From an uncultured Bacteroidales bacterium (GTDB taxonomy: Bacteria > Bacteroidota > Bacteroidia > Bacteroidales > UBA932), in assembly GCA_934680015.1 (NCBI GenBank), contig CAKUSP010000012.1, positions 1-62,376 of the forward strand: DNA of 62,376 nucleotides. The letters run 5' to 3'. Below, one piece after another: positions 44,633-54,085 of the stretch. The translations under genes and the position numbers were made by a program. How positions within the stretch are numbered: position 1 is the first letter of the stretch; each line of letters opens with the position of its first letter. Below the pieces are notes generated by a model, which saw nothing but the letters and a program-made list of their open reading frames with translations, searched no databases and was not told where the DNA came from.

Positions 44633-45986
44633 GTCCGAAGTTGACCTTATACCTGAATTCATTTACGGGATAAGGTATGTTATTATTATATAGGCCAATC
44701 GGGCCGCAGTATCCATCTATTCCCATAAACAGATTTAAGCAAAGCAAAGAAATACTCATCGCTCCTCCGCATATTGGCCCATAGTTGCCGTAGCCATAAT
44801 TGGCCGTTATGCTAAACCATGAGGCTGGTGTAATGGTGAGCGCAGCCCGGCTTTCCCAGTTAGGCGCTAAGTTGTTCTGGTATCTTCCAGATACACCTAC
44901 TTTCATCCAATGTGCAAACGGTAAACGATAGCGCACGCCTGCGTTTACGGCAAATGGGAGCATGGTCGATAAGGAGGCTGAACCATCTTGTAATTTGTAC
45001 TTGGCAAGGGCTTTGAACTGCTCCAACGCCTTATTCATTTCTTCTTCTGCATTCGAGTTCTCTTCGCCGAGATCCAGTCCATTGAAAGAGGCTATACCAT
45101 TAGCATCAGCTAATGCATTATAATTCCAAACTATAGCCCCCAGGTCGATTACAGCTGCAGATATGTTTAATCCCTCAAGTGGTTGCCAATTAATTCCTAT
45201 GTCGGCGGCACCACCATATCCTGCAGGTGAAATATGTTTGCTATCTAAAGTCATATCGTTTATCTGTCCGTTTTCATCGCTCGAAAGGGAAACAAACGGG
45301 CAGGCTAGCATGGCTTTGCCATTAAGATTGGCATTTACTTCAGTGCCGTTAATGGTGGCTTGGGTGCCGTTAAGATTGGCATTAATAGAAGCTAAACCAA
45401 ACAGACCTTTTACTCTAAATCCGTAACTAAGTGTATTGCTTTTGTTACTGTGAGCATAGCCTAAGGCTAATTCTAAATAAGAGTTGGCCAGAAGTGATGT
45501 GTTAGAAAGGTCATAGGCAGTATCTTGCGATCCGTTTTTCAAAAAACTAAACATCTCTTTAGGAAGTGTAGTGGATGCAACTGTCTTAAGATTAAGTTCG
45601 ATATTGAAAAATTTGCTCTCTTTTCGTTTTCCGTAGGCGTATAAGTTAGCATTTACACCTGTTCCCATCATGTTGATATCATTTAATCTAGACAGAAATG
45701 TCTCAGATGTAACGCTACTATTCAAGCCTGTAACCAGCCCTTGCCCATCTGTGGATGGATATAAAATGGAACTGAGTCCGATATTACTATGTATATCCAC
45801 AGAAATATTGCCTAGCCCTGGGAAAGAATGAAATGTCTTTTGGGGCATAAGGGCAGGATTGAATTGGTAACTATAGCTATAATTATCCAGAAAGAATGTA
45901 CTTTGCGTTTGAGCTGAGGTAGCGATGATGCCAAGCGATAAAGCCATTATGGTCATTATGGCTTTTAATATATTATTAGTCTTCAT
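44604..45986 (-). CDS. DUF5723 family outer-membrane protein
   Basis: A 460-residue exported protein (signal peptide ending TSAQ). The start of the mature part, TFFLDNYSYSYQFNPALMPQ, and repeated strands (YLELALGYAHS; YGFRVKGLFGLASI) point to a barrel of the DUF5723 family, with C-terminal FRYKVNFGLTLQLGRRY. It begins inside the last 11 bases of the preceding gene on its strand, so it is cotranscribed with the lipoprotein at 45976-47703. The function is unknown; association with envelope biogenesis is a guess from location. Confidence 0.8.
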   Translation of the reverse strand: MKTNNILKAIMTIMALSLGIIATSAQTQSTFFLDNYSYSYQFNPALMPQKTFHSFPGLGNISVDIHSNIGLSSILYPSTDGQGLVTGLNSSVTSETFLSRLNDINMMGTGVNANLYAYGKRKESKFFNIELNLKTVASTTLPKEMFSFLKNGSQDTAYDLSNTSLLANSYLELALGYAHSNKSNTLSYGFRVKGLFGLASINANLNGTQATINGTEVNANLNGKAMLACPFVSLSSDENGQINDMTLDSKHISPAGYGGAADIGINWQPLEGLNISAAVIDLGAIVWNYNALADANGIASFNGLDLGEENSNAEEEMNKALEQFKALAKYKLQDGSASLSTMLPFAVNAGVRYRLPFAHWMKVGVSGRYQNNLAPNWESRAALTITPASWFSITANYGYGNYGPICGGAMSISLLCLNLFMGIDGYCGPIGLYNNNIPYPVNEFRYKVNFGLTLQLGRRY

Positions 45987-47703
45987 TTTCTGTCAGTTCT
46001 TTAAAATCTAAGGAGATCCCTTCAGGAACAGTAATACCTATTCCACTTACTAATATGTAGTCGTCTTTATTTAAATCAGATCCGTTTGTTCCCATCTGAA
46101 TGCTGAATCGAAGATGGCTTAGATTCTGAAGATGTGCGTTCGGGGCTGCTTTTAGTGAAATGGTAAAGTCATGTTTGCTATTAGCTTGAGCCAATACAGT
46201 TTCTACCGGTTTTTCTGTAGGAATGACAGAGTAAGTGTCATTTTGTGGGTTGTAGCTTAATAGTTCCAGTTTTACAGTGGCTTCCAAAGGAAGAGTATTA
46301 TCCACATTCCCATACAATTGTACAGCAGTTCTTTTTAAGATATCTTTTAATAGATCGGCATTCTCCTCGATACTTAATGTGTCAGCGTAAGATATAGAGG
46401 AGTTTTCGCCTAGTCTTAGTGGAAGTTCAAGTCCCACCTCGGCTTTCAGACTATAACTTGCATCCATATCGAAATGGGCTATCCTATTGGGGCTTATATT
46501 GAAATCTAAGCGTACATCGATAGTGTCAATCTGAGAAGTGATAAGTGGATTTAGATCCACATCAAAGCTGTTTTTCTCTGTCATAAGTTCGCTTGAACTT
46601 TCTGAATAAGGGATAGCGATAGGGAAAGTATACATACCCTTGTTGAAATCCAAACTTGCCTCGGCTGGGATAGCCATATTAGATGAAAGATTGAGTCCTA
46701 AGCTGGCTTCAGGAAGATCAAGGCTACATTCTTTAAGTTCTTGTGGAAGAGTAAAGAATGGGACCCTTAAAAGGCTGTCTGTAGAATAATTCAGATATGC
46801 ATCAAACTCTTTGATACGTATCATCTTATTAGGTCCTGTAAGAGTGACTGTTGCTTCTCCAGAGATTTTATTGTTCAGGTCGTCTACAGAAAGAATCACA
46901 TTATCTGCAGTTATTTTACCAGATAGGTTTATCTGTATATCAATATTTTCCTCGTTCTTTCGCATCTGCGTAAGGTCGTATGCGGATAAATCGAATCCAT
47001 CTAGGATAAATGTTTTACTATAATGACCTTTTTTATCTAATTCTCCTTCAATGTTAAGTACGGACGGACTTATAAAATCAGGTAATTGAGCCTTTATGTA
47101 AATATGATATGTACTATTTTCTATGTCTGGGAGATTGTTGAATCCTATGTTTAGGTGTGCTTTTGTGTCTTTTAGGGTAACAGAGCCTATCTTTTCTAGC
47201 ATTTCAGGGATATCCGACGTGTTTAAAAGAGTGAAATCTAGTTGATTATCTACATTGATAACGGCTTTGTTTATGCTGTTCATTCTAGCGCTGGCTCCGG
47301 AAATCGCAATGTCTTGCTTTATGTCATAGCAGAGCGTGTATGTGTGTGTGACTTCATCGAGTTTGATTAGATTTTTAAAGTCGATTTCACTTATAGTCTT
47401 GTCAAGATCATGCTCTTCTCTGTATTTGAGAAAATAATTTCCGTCGGGAGATACCTTTAGGTAATCTCCAAATGCTGTAGTATCTAGTCCAGATAGCTTT
47501 ATTAAGGAATCTGTCGTGATTTTAGCCGTTTGCCCTATAAGGGGAAGGGACAAACCATTCTCGAACAGAGTGACGTTCGTGTCTGTATTTTTTATCTTTT
47601 CAAATGAATACTGCTCGTCGACTTGGCAGGATGAAAAAATGGTAAATGCTACTGCGCCTATCAGCGGAGTGATTCGTGTGTTATAAAAGTATCTTTTAAT
47701 CAT
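45976..47703 (-). CDS. large exported lipoprotein of unknown function
   Basis: A 575-residue lipoprotein (TIFSSC, Cys26). The sequence is a long series of beta strands (KAVINVDNQLDFTLLNTSD, ATVTLTGPNKMIRIKEFD) without a domain I recognise, in the style of DUF4621-like Bacteroidales proteins encoded with DUF5723 barrels. The 11-base overlap with the barrel gene indicates coupled translation and probably interaction at the outer membrane. The 3' end reads ISLDFKELTEND. A TATATTTG box lies 40 bases upstream on the minus strand. Confidence 0.6.
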   Translation of the reverse strand: MIKRYFYNTRITPLIGAVAFTIFSSCQVDEQYSFEKIKNTDTNVTLFENGLSLPLIGQTAKITTDSLIKLSGLDTTAFGDYLKVSPDGNYFLKYREEHDLDKTISEIDFKNLIKLDEVTHTYTLCYDIKQDIAISGASARMNSINKAVINVDNQLDFTLLNTSDIPEMLEKIGSVTLKDTKAHLNIGFNNLPDIENSTYHIYIKAQLPDFISPSVLNIEGELDKKGHYSKTFILDGFDLSAYDLTQMRKNEENIDIQINLSGKITADNVILSVDDLNNKISGEATVTLTGPNKMIRIKEFDAYLNYSTDSLLRVPFFTLPQELKECSLDLPEASLGLNLSSNMAIPAEASLDFNKGMYTFPIAIPYSESSSELMTEKNSFDVDLNPLITSQIDTIDVRLDFNISPNRIAHFDMDASYSLKAEVGLELPLRLGENSSISYADTLSIEENADLLKDILKRTAVQLYGNVDNTLPLEATVKLELLSYNPQNDTYSVIPTEKPVETVLAQANSKHDFTISLKAAPNAHLQNLSHLRFSIQMGTNGSDLNKDDYILVSGIGITVPEGISLDFKELTENED

Positions 47704-47743
47704 ATTGTTAAAAGTGTTGTGATTTCGAATAGTTGATCATAGG

Positions 47744-47751
47744 CAAATATA
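47744..47751 (-). promoter_or_regulatory. -7 box of the lipoprotein-DUF5723 operon
   Basis: The minus strand reads TATATTTG, a perfect -7 box, 40 bases before the start at 47703. No -33 box at the expected distance. Confidence 0.45.
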
Positions 47752-48080
47752 CATAATTTTTATTAATATGTCCTTATAAGGGCATCATAACTACATAACT
47801 ACGTCACTAGCATTCAAAATAGCTTTTTAAATGTATACGACTGATAGGAAATTGAAAATTAGTTCCTAATAGATAATGCTGCTTTTTTGTTGAAAAGTGG
47901 TTTGCTAAGGTTTCTGCATAGGCATATATAATAGTAGGATAGTTCGTGTTATATGTATAAGTTAACATAATATAAATTGTATAACAAAGGTGGTATTTAC
48001 TTTTAAGAATGTAATCCAGCAGACTCGGAAACCCAAAAATGTTTATCTTGATTTCTGGGTCTAAAAGTGAATAACTATCG

Positions 48081-48111
48081 TTGATAACATGAATTTACGT
48101 GCGTATATTTG
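48081..48111 (+). promoter_or_regulatory. promoter of mscS
   Basis: TATATTTG at 48104-48111, with TTGA at 48081-48084, the correct 19-base spacing for an imperfect -33. It lies 37 bases before the mscS start. Confidence 0.55.
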
Positions 48112-48148
48112 CAGGCAAATAATGGGATTTGGGAAATAAAATAAATTA

Positions 48149-49066
48149 ATGATGATTTTTCTACAGCAAATACCTGTGGTTGACGAAGATCGAATAATAC
48201 AGACTACAGATTCTTTAAGAACAGCTACTGAACAGTTTATGACAGTGCTTAAGGATGATCCGCAAACAGCTTTTAATCAGTTAATTCACATGATGATTGA
48301 TTTCGGGTTAAAGGTCCTTGCTGCCATAATTATATATGTTATAGGTGTATGGCTGATAAGGCGCGTTAAAAAGTCGATGAATCGCAGGTTTGAGCGTAAG
48401 CATACTGATAAGACTATAGCCAGCTTCACAAATTCGCTTGTTTCGGTGATCTTGACGATATTGGTCATTGTATTATGTATTAGTACATTAGGTATTAATA
48501 CTACTTCTCTTGCTGCTCTTCTTGCCGCTGGTGGTATGGCTATAGGCATGGCTTTAAGCGGAACATTACAAAACTTTGCAGGCGGAATTATGTTGTTGGC
48601 TTTCAAACCTTTTAAGGTGGGCGACTATATCGAAGCGCAAGGTTTTGAAGGCACTGTCAGCGAAGTGAACATGGTATCCACTAAACTTATTACTAATGAT
48701 AATCGAGTGATTATTATTCCTAACGGCGCGCTTTCTTCAGGAAATATAGAAAACCATTATGAAAAAGAGAAAAGGCGTATTGATTATCTCATTCCTATGG
48801 ATCATGGTACAGACGCCGATGCATTTATAAATGATGTAAACTCATTGATATCGAAAGATAATAGAGTGTTTGAGTCCTCTGTCGTTTTGAATAACATTGA
48901 CACTAACTGTGTGGAATTTGCCGTGAAATTATGGGTAAAGTCGGAAGATTATTGGACTGTGTTTTACGATTTTTATAAAACGCTTTATAGCGATTTGATG
49001 TCGAAAAATTATATGTTCGCAGCTAATAGGTTGAATATAAACGAAATCAATAATAATCAATCATAA
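48149..49066 (+). CDS. MscS-type mechanosensitive channel
   Basis: A 305-residue inner-membrane channel that opens under membrane tension to release solutes. Three helices lie at about residues 50-67, 88-107 and 113-135; the pore helix has the Gly/Ala pattern AALLAAGGMAIGMALSGTLQ, followed by the MscS beta domain (FKVGDYIEAQGFEGTVSEV, then VIIIPNGALSSG). It looks intact and short, like MscS itself. The next gene, rlmD, starts 11 bases on, so the two share a transcript with the antiporter gene. Confidence 0.92.
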   Translation: MMIFLQQIPVVDEDRIIQTTDSLRTATEQFMTVLKDDPQTAFNQLIHMMIDFGLKVLAAIIIYVIGVWLIRRVKKSMNRRFERKHTDKTIASFTNSLVSVILTILVIVLCISTLGINTTSLAALLAAGGMAIGMALSGTLQNFAGGIMLLAFKPFKVGDYIEAQGFEGTVSEVNMVSTKLITNDNRVIIIPNGALSSGNIENHYEKEKRRIDYLIPMDHGTDADAFINDVNSLISKDNRVFESSVVLNNIDTNCVEFAVKLWVKSEDYWTVFYDFYKTLYSDLMSKNYMFAANRLNINEINNNQS

Positions 49067-49077
49067 GTTTAATCTAA

Positions 49078-50499
49078 ATGAAAGATAAGGTTATATTACA
49101 TAATGTAGTGATAGAAGGAGTGGCAGCTGAAGGGAAAGCTGTAGCGCATGCTAAACTCCCAACTGAAAGTGATGATGCCTCTGCGCGAGTCTTATTTGTA
49201 GAATATGCAGTGCCAGGCGATGTGGTGGATGTTTTAGTTATAAAGCGTAAAAAGAACTATATGGAAGGCCGAATTGAAAGACTACTCTCCCCTTCTAAAC
49301 ATAGGTTACAACCATTTTGTGAGCATTTTGGAATCTGTGGTGGCTGCAAATGGCAGCATCTTCCTTATGAAATGCAACTACAAGCTAAAACGCAACAGGT
49401 TTATGATCAGTTAGTGCGTATCGGACATCTTGAAGTACCTGAAATAAAGCCTACTATCGGATCTTTACGTACAACGGAATATCGTAACAAGTTAGAATTC
49501 AGCGCTTCGGATCATAGATGGATTCTTTCTGGAGAAGAGCCCGAGCATCTCAGTGATAAAGAGCGAGTCGGGCTAGGCTTTCATGTAGGAAGATTTTTCG
49601 ATAAGGTTTTAGATATTAATCACTGCTATCTTCAAAGAGAACCATCTAATGCCATAAGGCTTTTCATTAAAGAATATGCTATAGTACATGATATTCCTTT
49701 TTATAATTTGAGGGAGAATAAAGGTGTTTTAAGGAATATTTTTATACGTACTACAGAGGATGGACAAGTCATGCTCATTATCTGTTTCGCACGTGATTTT
49801 CCTCAAAGAGTTGACATGTTAGAGAGTATAAGTGCTGAATTCAGTGAGATAACATCATTATATTATGTTATAAATAACAAGCTTAATGATTCTATAGCAG
49901 ATCAGAAATGCATTCTCTATAAAGGAGATGACTCTATATATGAGAGCATGGAGAATTTACGCTTTAAAATAGGCCCGAAGTCTTTCTATCAGACTAACGC
50001 TCCTCAGGCATATAATCTTTATAAAGTAGCTCGAGAATTTGCATCGCTAAAAGGCGATGAGGTGGTTTATGATTTATACACTGGTACAGGAACGATTGCA
50101 CAATTCGTCGCAGGAAAAGCTAAGAAAGTCATTGGCATAGAGTATGTTCCAGAGGCTATTGAAGATGCTAAACTAAATGCACGCGCCAATGGCCTGTCTA
50201 ACTGTGATTTTTTCGCTGGGGATATGAAGGACATGCTCACAAAGTCATTCATAGAAGAGCATGGTAGGCCAGATGTAATTATATTGGATCCTCCCCGTGC
50301 TGGAATACATCCAGATGTGGCAAAGGTGATCATGGAAACGGCTCCTGAACGGATAGTTTATGTGAGCTGTAATCCTGCTTCTCAGGCACGGGATTTGCAG
50401 ATTTTAAGCACTTTATATAAGATCACTGATGTTCAGCCTGTGGATATGTTTCCGCATACGCATCATGTTGAAAATGTATGTAAATTAGTTAGAAAATGA
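49078..50499 (+). CDS. rlmD: 23S rRNA (uracil-1939-C5)-methyltransferase
   Basis: A 473-residue RumA/RlmD-type enzyme that methylates a uridine of 23S rRNA using SAM. Visible are an N-terminal TRAM domain, the iron-sulphur cluster segment CEHFGICGGCKWQHL, SAM-binding VVYDLYTGTGTIAQF, the motif DPPRAGIHP, and the catalytic Cys in VYVSCNPASQARD. The stop overlaps the antiporter start as ATGA. Several RumA paralogues exist in Bacteroidetes, so the exact target base (1939 or another) is by homology only. Confidence 0.9.
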   Translation: MKDKVILHNVVIEGVAAEGKAVAHAKLPTESDDASARVLFVEYAVPGDVVDVLVIKRKKNYMEGRIERLLSPSKHRLQPFCEHFGICGGCKWQHLPYEMQLQAKTQQVYDQLVRIGHLEVPEIKPTIGSLRTTEYRNKLEFSASDHRWILSGEEPEHLSDKERVGLGFHVGRFFDKVLDINHCYLQREPSNAIRLFIKEYAIVHDIPFYNLRENKGVLRNIFIRTTEDGQVMLIICFARDFPQRVDMLESISAEFSEITSLYYVINNKLNDSIADQKCILYKGDDSIYESMENLRFKIGPKSFYQTNAPQAYNLYKVAREFASLKGDEVVYDLYTGTGTIAQFVAGKAKKVIGIEYVPEAIEDAKLNARANGLSNCDFFAGDMKDMLTKSFIEEHGRPDVIILDPPRAGIHPDVAKVIMETAPERIVYVSCNPASQARDLQILSTLYKITDVQPVDMFPHTHHVENVCKLVRK

Positions 50500-51431
50500 T
50501 CATTTCTGTATTATTACTTTTGGTAGGCCTTGGCCTTGTAGTCTATGGGTCGGATCTTCTCGTGGATGGAGCTTCAAGCGTAGCAAAAAAATTAGGAGTC
50601 AGCGATTTTGTTATAGGCATTATCATAGTGGGATTCGGTACTTCCCTACCTGAGCTGGTGGTCAGTGTAACGGGATCTCTAGAAGGTTCATCGGCAGTGG
50701 CTTTGGGTAATGTATTCGGGTCTAATATTTTTAATGTGGTGTTTATTCTAGGCTTAACAGCTTTATTAAGTCCTATTGGAATCACAAGTCAGAATAAGAA
50801 AATAGATATACCTATTTTACTATGCATTAGTATTTTTTTCTGTCTTATTGTATTAAAGGGTAATATTAACAGGGTCGACGCTGTTATTTTTCTTCTTGCT
50901 TTTATCGCATATTCCGTTTTTAATTTTAAACTTAGCAAAAGCCAGGCTCAAAGTGAGTCAAGCGATGAGAAGGTATATGGTAATTTTTTATCTATCTTAA
51001 TGATAGTAGGAGGGTTAGCTGGCTTGATATTTGGCGGTAAATTATTTGTAAATAACGCAGTGGATATAGCACATGCTCTGGGTGCCAGTGAAAAATTTAT
51101 AGCCGTAACCATTCTTGCCATAGGAACTTCCCTACCAGAACTTATGACTTGTGTGGTGGCTACAGCGAAGAAAAAAGGTCAATTGGCCTTAGGAAATATA
51201 ATAGGAAGCAATATCTTCAATATCTTGCTTATCCTCGGTATAGCTGGCCTTATTCATCCGCTCGAAACCTCTTCTGTGACTTATGTCGATATGGGGGTTA
51301 TAATTATTAGTTCGGTATCGCTTTTCTTATTTGCCAATTTCTCAAAAAAAGGTCAATTGTCAAAGCCGTTTGGGATTACATCGATTGCAATGGAGTTAGC
51401 TTATATGATATATCTTTTTATTAAGCTTTAG
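50496..51431 (+). CDS. calcium/sodium antiporter (YrbG-like CaCA family)
   Basis: A 311-residue inner-membrane exchanger with two inverted halves, each with the alpha-repeat ion-binding motif: GFGTSLPELVVSVTGS and AIGTSLPELMTCVVATA, each followed by an asparagine-rich loop (ALGNVFGSNIFNVVF; ALGNIIGSNIFNILL). About ten helices, length normal. It exports or imports Ca2+ (or another cation) coupled to Na+. The start overlaps rlmD by 4 bases, so it is coupled. The 3' end overlaps the convergent barrel gene by 4 bases. Confidence 0.92.
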   Translation: MIISVLLLLVGLGLVVYGSDLLVDGASSVAKKLGVSDFVIGIIIVGFGTSLPELVVSVTGSLEGSSAVALGNVFGSNIFNVVFILGLTALLSPIGITSQNKKIDIPILLCISIFFCLIVLKGNINRVDAVIFLLAFIAYSVFNFKLSKSQAQSESSDEKVYGNFLSILMIVGGLAGLIFGGKLFVNNAVDIAHALGASEKFIAVTILAIGTSLPELMTCVVATAKKKGQLALGNIIGSNIFNILLILGIAGLIHPLETSSVTYVDMGVIIISSVSLFLFANFSKKGQLSKPFGITSIAMELAYMIYLFIKL

Positions 51432-52027
51432 AAACTAATTCTAAATCCTGTACTGATAAACATATATCCTAGATATGAATATAGAACTTGAGGGCGTGGT
51501 ATTACGCCCTCATATTTGTCTATAGGAAGAGGATGCAGGGACATGACTTCTAATTTAAGTAGAAATTCTAGGTTTAGAGTTTTGTACAAATACTCCTTAT
51601 ATCCAAATTCGATATTCGATAAGATTATATCGTCTTTTAAATGCCAATCTTTAAGTGCTGTTCCAGCCCCTATTCCCAGAAAAATACCATTCTCGCCGTG
51701 TTTTTTTAAATTGAACCTTGCTTGCATGTATAGGGGTACAATGCTATAATTTTCGTCGACTCCTCGATATCCTGATACCAGGTGTACAGACCAATGCTTA
51801 GCCACATTTACACCAGCATCCAGATAAATGTATGCACATTCGTAAAAAGTAAACCCTTCCCATGAATCTGACACTCTATAGCCGATGCGATTCGATATGT
51901 ACGAAAAATCTTGGCTTTTATATACTTGTGGACTGAATCCCCAGCTCACACCATAAGTTAATGGAGTTTTAGCGTTTATAATTAATGGAAATAACAAAAA
52001 TGTTATACAGATAAAAGTTCGTTTCAT
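51428..52027 (-). CDS. small outer-membrane beta-barrel protein
   Basis: A 199-residue exported protein (signal peptide ending LIINA). Strands alternate with aromatic turns (YECAYIYLDAGVNVAKHWSV; GENGIFLGIGAGTALKDW) and the C-terminus YMFISTGFRISF has the terminal Phe of outer-membrane barrels. No domain name can be assigned. Its start touches the stop of the upstream barrel gene (52027), which is a similar 199-residue protein, so they form a pair. Confidence 0.65.
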   Translation of the reverse strand: MKRTFICITFLLFPLIINAKTPLTYGVSWGFSPQVYKSQDFSYISNRIGYRVSDSWEGFTFYECAYIYLDAGVNVAKHWSVHLVSGYRGVDENYSIVPLYMQARFNLKKHGENGIFLGIGAGTALKDWHLKDDIILSNIEFGYKEYLYKTLNLEFLLKLEVMSLHPLPIDKYEGVIPRPQVLYSYLGYMFISTGFRISF

Positions 52028-52626
52028 CAGAATCTATATATTATGCATACTTGTGGGATTAGGGCGTAAATAAGTCCATTGGCGTACCACGAAAGACCGA
52101 GACGATTATTATGCTCCTCCATTCTACGAAGGTGTAGTGCCCATTGGGCTGTAAAGTCTAATCCAAGTTCGAAATTCGTTCCTGCGAATGCCATAATACA
52201 ACCAGCCGATGTCGTAAGGCCTAGTAGACCTCCTGGAGCATATTTAAGATTAGAATAATCTCGAACATAACCGCATACTCCTCCAGCGCCTAAGTAAAGT
52301 AAATAGTCTATTGAGTCGTTAAGTGTGGCGCGGTGTAATATGGTATTATGTGAAAAAATGAATTTCACTCCAGGATATTTAGTTTTGTGGTTAAATGTAC
52401 CATAACAATCAAGACTTAGAGAGTATGTATTATAAGTATTTTCTTTTTTTGAGGAGCTAGTAAGAACTGATACGCTTTGTTCTTTTATGGAATTCATCAC
52501 ACCTACCCGTAGAACTTTTATCCTTCCTTCCTGTGCTGATGATCGTACGCATGGAACTATAAGTGATGCCATGCATAATAGGAACACTTTAAAACTATAG
52601 TTCTTGTTAATGAGTTTTGAGCCCAT
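52027..52626 (-). CDS. small outer-membrane beta-barrel protein
   Basis: A 199-residue exported protein. ATG 52626 (MGSKLINKNYSFKVFLLCMA) is preferred: it begins a signal peptide ending RSSAQ, while the in-frame ATG further upstream lies within repeat B. Strand-like sequence (CYGTFNHKTKYPGVKFIFSH; FELGLDFTAQWALHLRRM) and the ending IYALIPQVCIIYRF suggest a barrel. It overlaps the next gene by one base. Function unknown. Confidence 0.6.
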   Translation of the reverse strand: MGSKLINKNYSFKVFLLCMASLIVPCVRSSAQEGRIKVLRVGVMNSIKEQSVSVLTSSSKKENTYNTYSLSLDCYGTFNHKTKYPGVKFIFSHNTILHRATLNDSIDYLLYLGAGGVCGYVRDYSNLKYAPGGLLGLTTSAGCIMAFAGTNFELGLDFTAQWALHLRRMEEHNNRLGLSWYANGLIYALIPQVCIIYRF

Positions 52627-52642
52627 CTTTTGTTCTATTTTT

Positions 52643-52726
52643 AGTACACTTCTTCTTCCAAAGTCGAGGTTACCCCGAAAAATCCTTATAATAAAATGAG
52701 GAACCCATATCAAAACAACTTCTAAT
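52643..52726. repeat. 80-base repeat B, copy 2
   Basis: Second copy of the repeat at 22761-22842, in the divergent spacer between the barrel gene and rarA. Shared cores TTCCAAAGTCGA and TCAAAACAAC are perfect; one base is inserted relative to copy 1, which breaks any common reading frame and argues against coding. Confidence 0.65.
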
Positions 52727-52778
52727 TTAGTCAGAAATTTGTGAATTGCGAAGAGAATAGGTAAATTCGAAGATAATT

Positions 52779-54083
52779 ATGGCAAATATAAATAGAATTT
52801 TAGCTCCCCTTCCAGAACGTATGCGACCGACAAGCCTGGACCAATATGTAGGTCAACGGCATCTTGTAGGACAAGGCGGCGTGCTGAAAAATATGATAGA
52901 TAGTGGAAATATTACGTCTTTTATCCTTTGGGGGCCACCAGGTGTAGGAAAGACTACATTGGCCAGGATAATGGCGGAAACGCTGAATAGAGATTTTTTC
53001 ACGCTATCTGCAGTAAGCGCTGGGGTAAAGGATGTTAGAGATGTGATTGAGCGAGCTCAAAGTAAATCTGTTTTCTTCTCAGGTGGTGCGCCAGTACTTT
53101 TTATCGATGAGATACATCGCTTTAATAAAGCTCAACAGGATGCGCTTCTAGCCGCTGTGGAGCAAGGTATATTCGTGCTTATCGGTGCCACCACGGAAAA
53201 CCCTTCCTTTGAAGTTATCACTCCCCTTCTTTCTCGCTGTCAAGTTTTTGTTTTAAAGCCTTTAGAGGCTGATGACTTGATGACATTACTCAACCGAGCA
53301 CTAAAGGAAGATGAACTACTTAAAGAAAAAGATATTGAAGTAAGGCAAAGCGATGCTTTATTTCGTTATAGCGGAGGCGATGGAAGAAAATTGCTCAATA
53401 TACTGGAGATAGTCGTAGATTCATTATCGCGTAATGGCTCAAAAATAGTAATTGACGATAAGTCTGTCAGTGAATGTTTACAGCAAAATATAGCCATATA
53501 TGATAAGGGTGGCGAGATGCACTATGACATCATATCAGCCTTTATAAAAAGCATACGCGGGTCTGACCCTAATGCTGCTGTTTATTATTTGGCCCGTATG
53601 CTAGACGGAGGCGAGGATCCGCTTTTTATTGCGAGGCGACTATGTATTAGTGCAGCCGAAGATGTGGGATTGGCCAATCCCAACGCCCTTCTAATAGCTG
53701 ATGCCTGCTTTAGAATTTGCCATAACATAGGCATGCCTGAGGCTCGGATTCCACTATCGGAATGTGCTATATATCTAGCCTCTTCTCCGAAGAGCAATTC
53801 GGCATATAAAGCAATCGGGGCGGCTCTTGACGAGGTGTCAAAGAATAACACTGCGCCTGTCCCACTATATCTTAGAAATGCTCCTACCTCTCTTATGAAG
53901 GACCTTGGCTATGGACAGAATTATCTATATGCACATGATTTCCCAGGACATTTTATTGATCAAGAATTTATGCCATCAGGCTTGGAGGGAAAGGTGTTTT
54001 ATGAGCCTGTGGATAACAAGCACGAGAATAATTTAAAGTCGTATTTGCAGGCATGTTGGCCTAAATATTATCCGAAAAAGTGA
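52779..54083 (+). CDS. rarA: replication-associated recombination protein A
   Basis: A 434-residue AAA+ ATPase (RarA/MgsA) that acts at stalled replication forks. Motifs: PTSLDQYVGQRHLVGQGGVL, Walker A GPPGVGKTT, Walker B LFIDEIHRFNKAQQD, sensor GATTENPSFEV, and the C-terminal tetramerisation part (AAEDVGLANPNALLIADAC, KSNSAYKAIG, PLYLRNAPTSLMKDLGYG). Length and motif set are normal. The start is ATG 52779, 152 bases from the divergent barrel gene. Confidence 0.95.
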   Translation: MANINRILAPLPERMRPTSLDQYVGQRHLVGQGGVLKNMIDSGNITSFILWGPPGVGKTTLARIMAETLNRDFFTLSAVSAGVKDVRDVIERAQSKSVFFSGGAPVLFIDEIHRFNKAQQDALLAAVEQGIFVLIGATTENPSFEVITPLLSRCQVFVLKPLEADDLMTLLNRALKEDELLKEKDIEVRQSDALFRYSGGDGRKLLNILEIVVDSLSRNGSKIVIDDKSVSECLQQNIAIYDKGGEMHYDIISAFIKSIRGSDPNAAVYYLARMLDGGEDPLFIARRLCISAAEDVGLANPNALLIADACFRICHNIGMPEARIPLSECAIYLASSPKSNSAYKAIGAALDEVSKNNTAPVPLYLRNAPTSLMKDLGYGQNYLYAHDFPGHFIDQEFMPSGLEGKVFYEPVDNKHENNLKSYLQACWPKYYPKK

Positions 54084-54085
54084 TA

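Larger units (their letters stand above)
47704..48148. other. divergent AT-rich spacer
   Basis: No gene visible in 445 bases. It holds a minus-strand TATATTTG box (47744-47751) for the lipoprotein gene and a plus-strand TATATTTG (48104-48111) for mscS. The central part has no repeat or RNA structure that I can see. Confidence 0.5.

Noticed and set aside
52645..52713. N-terminal extension of the barrel gene through repeat B (starting at 52713).
   Set aside because: The stretch is similar to the non-coding copy at 22761, where an indel breaks the frame, and the signal peptide begins at 52626.
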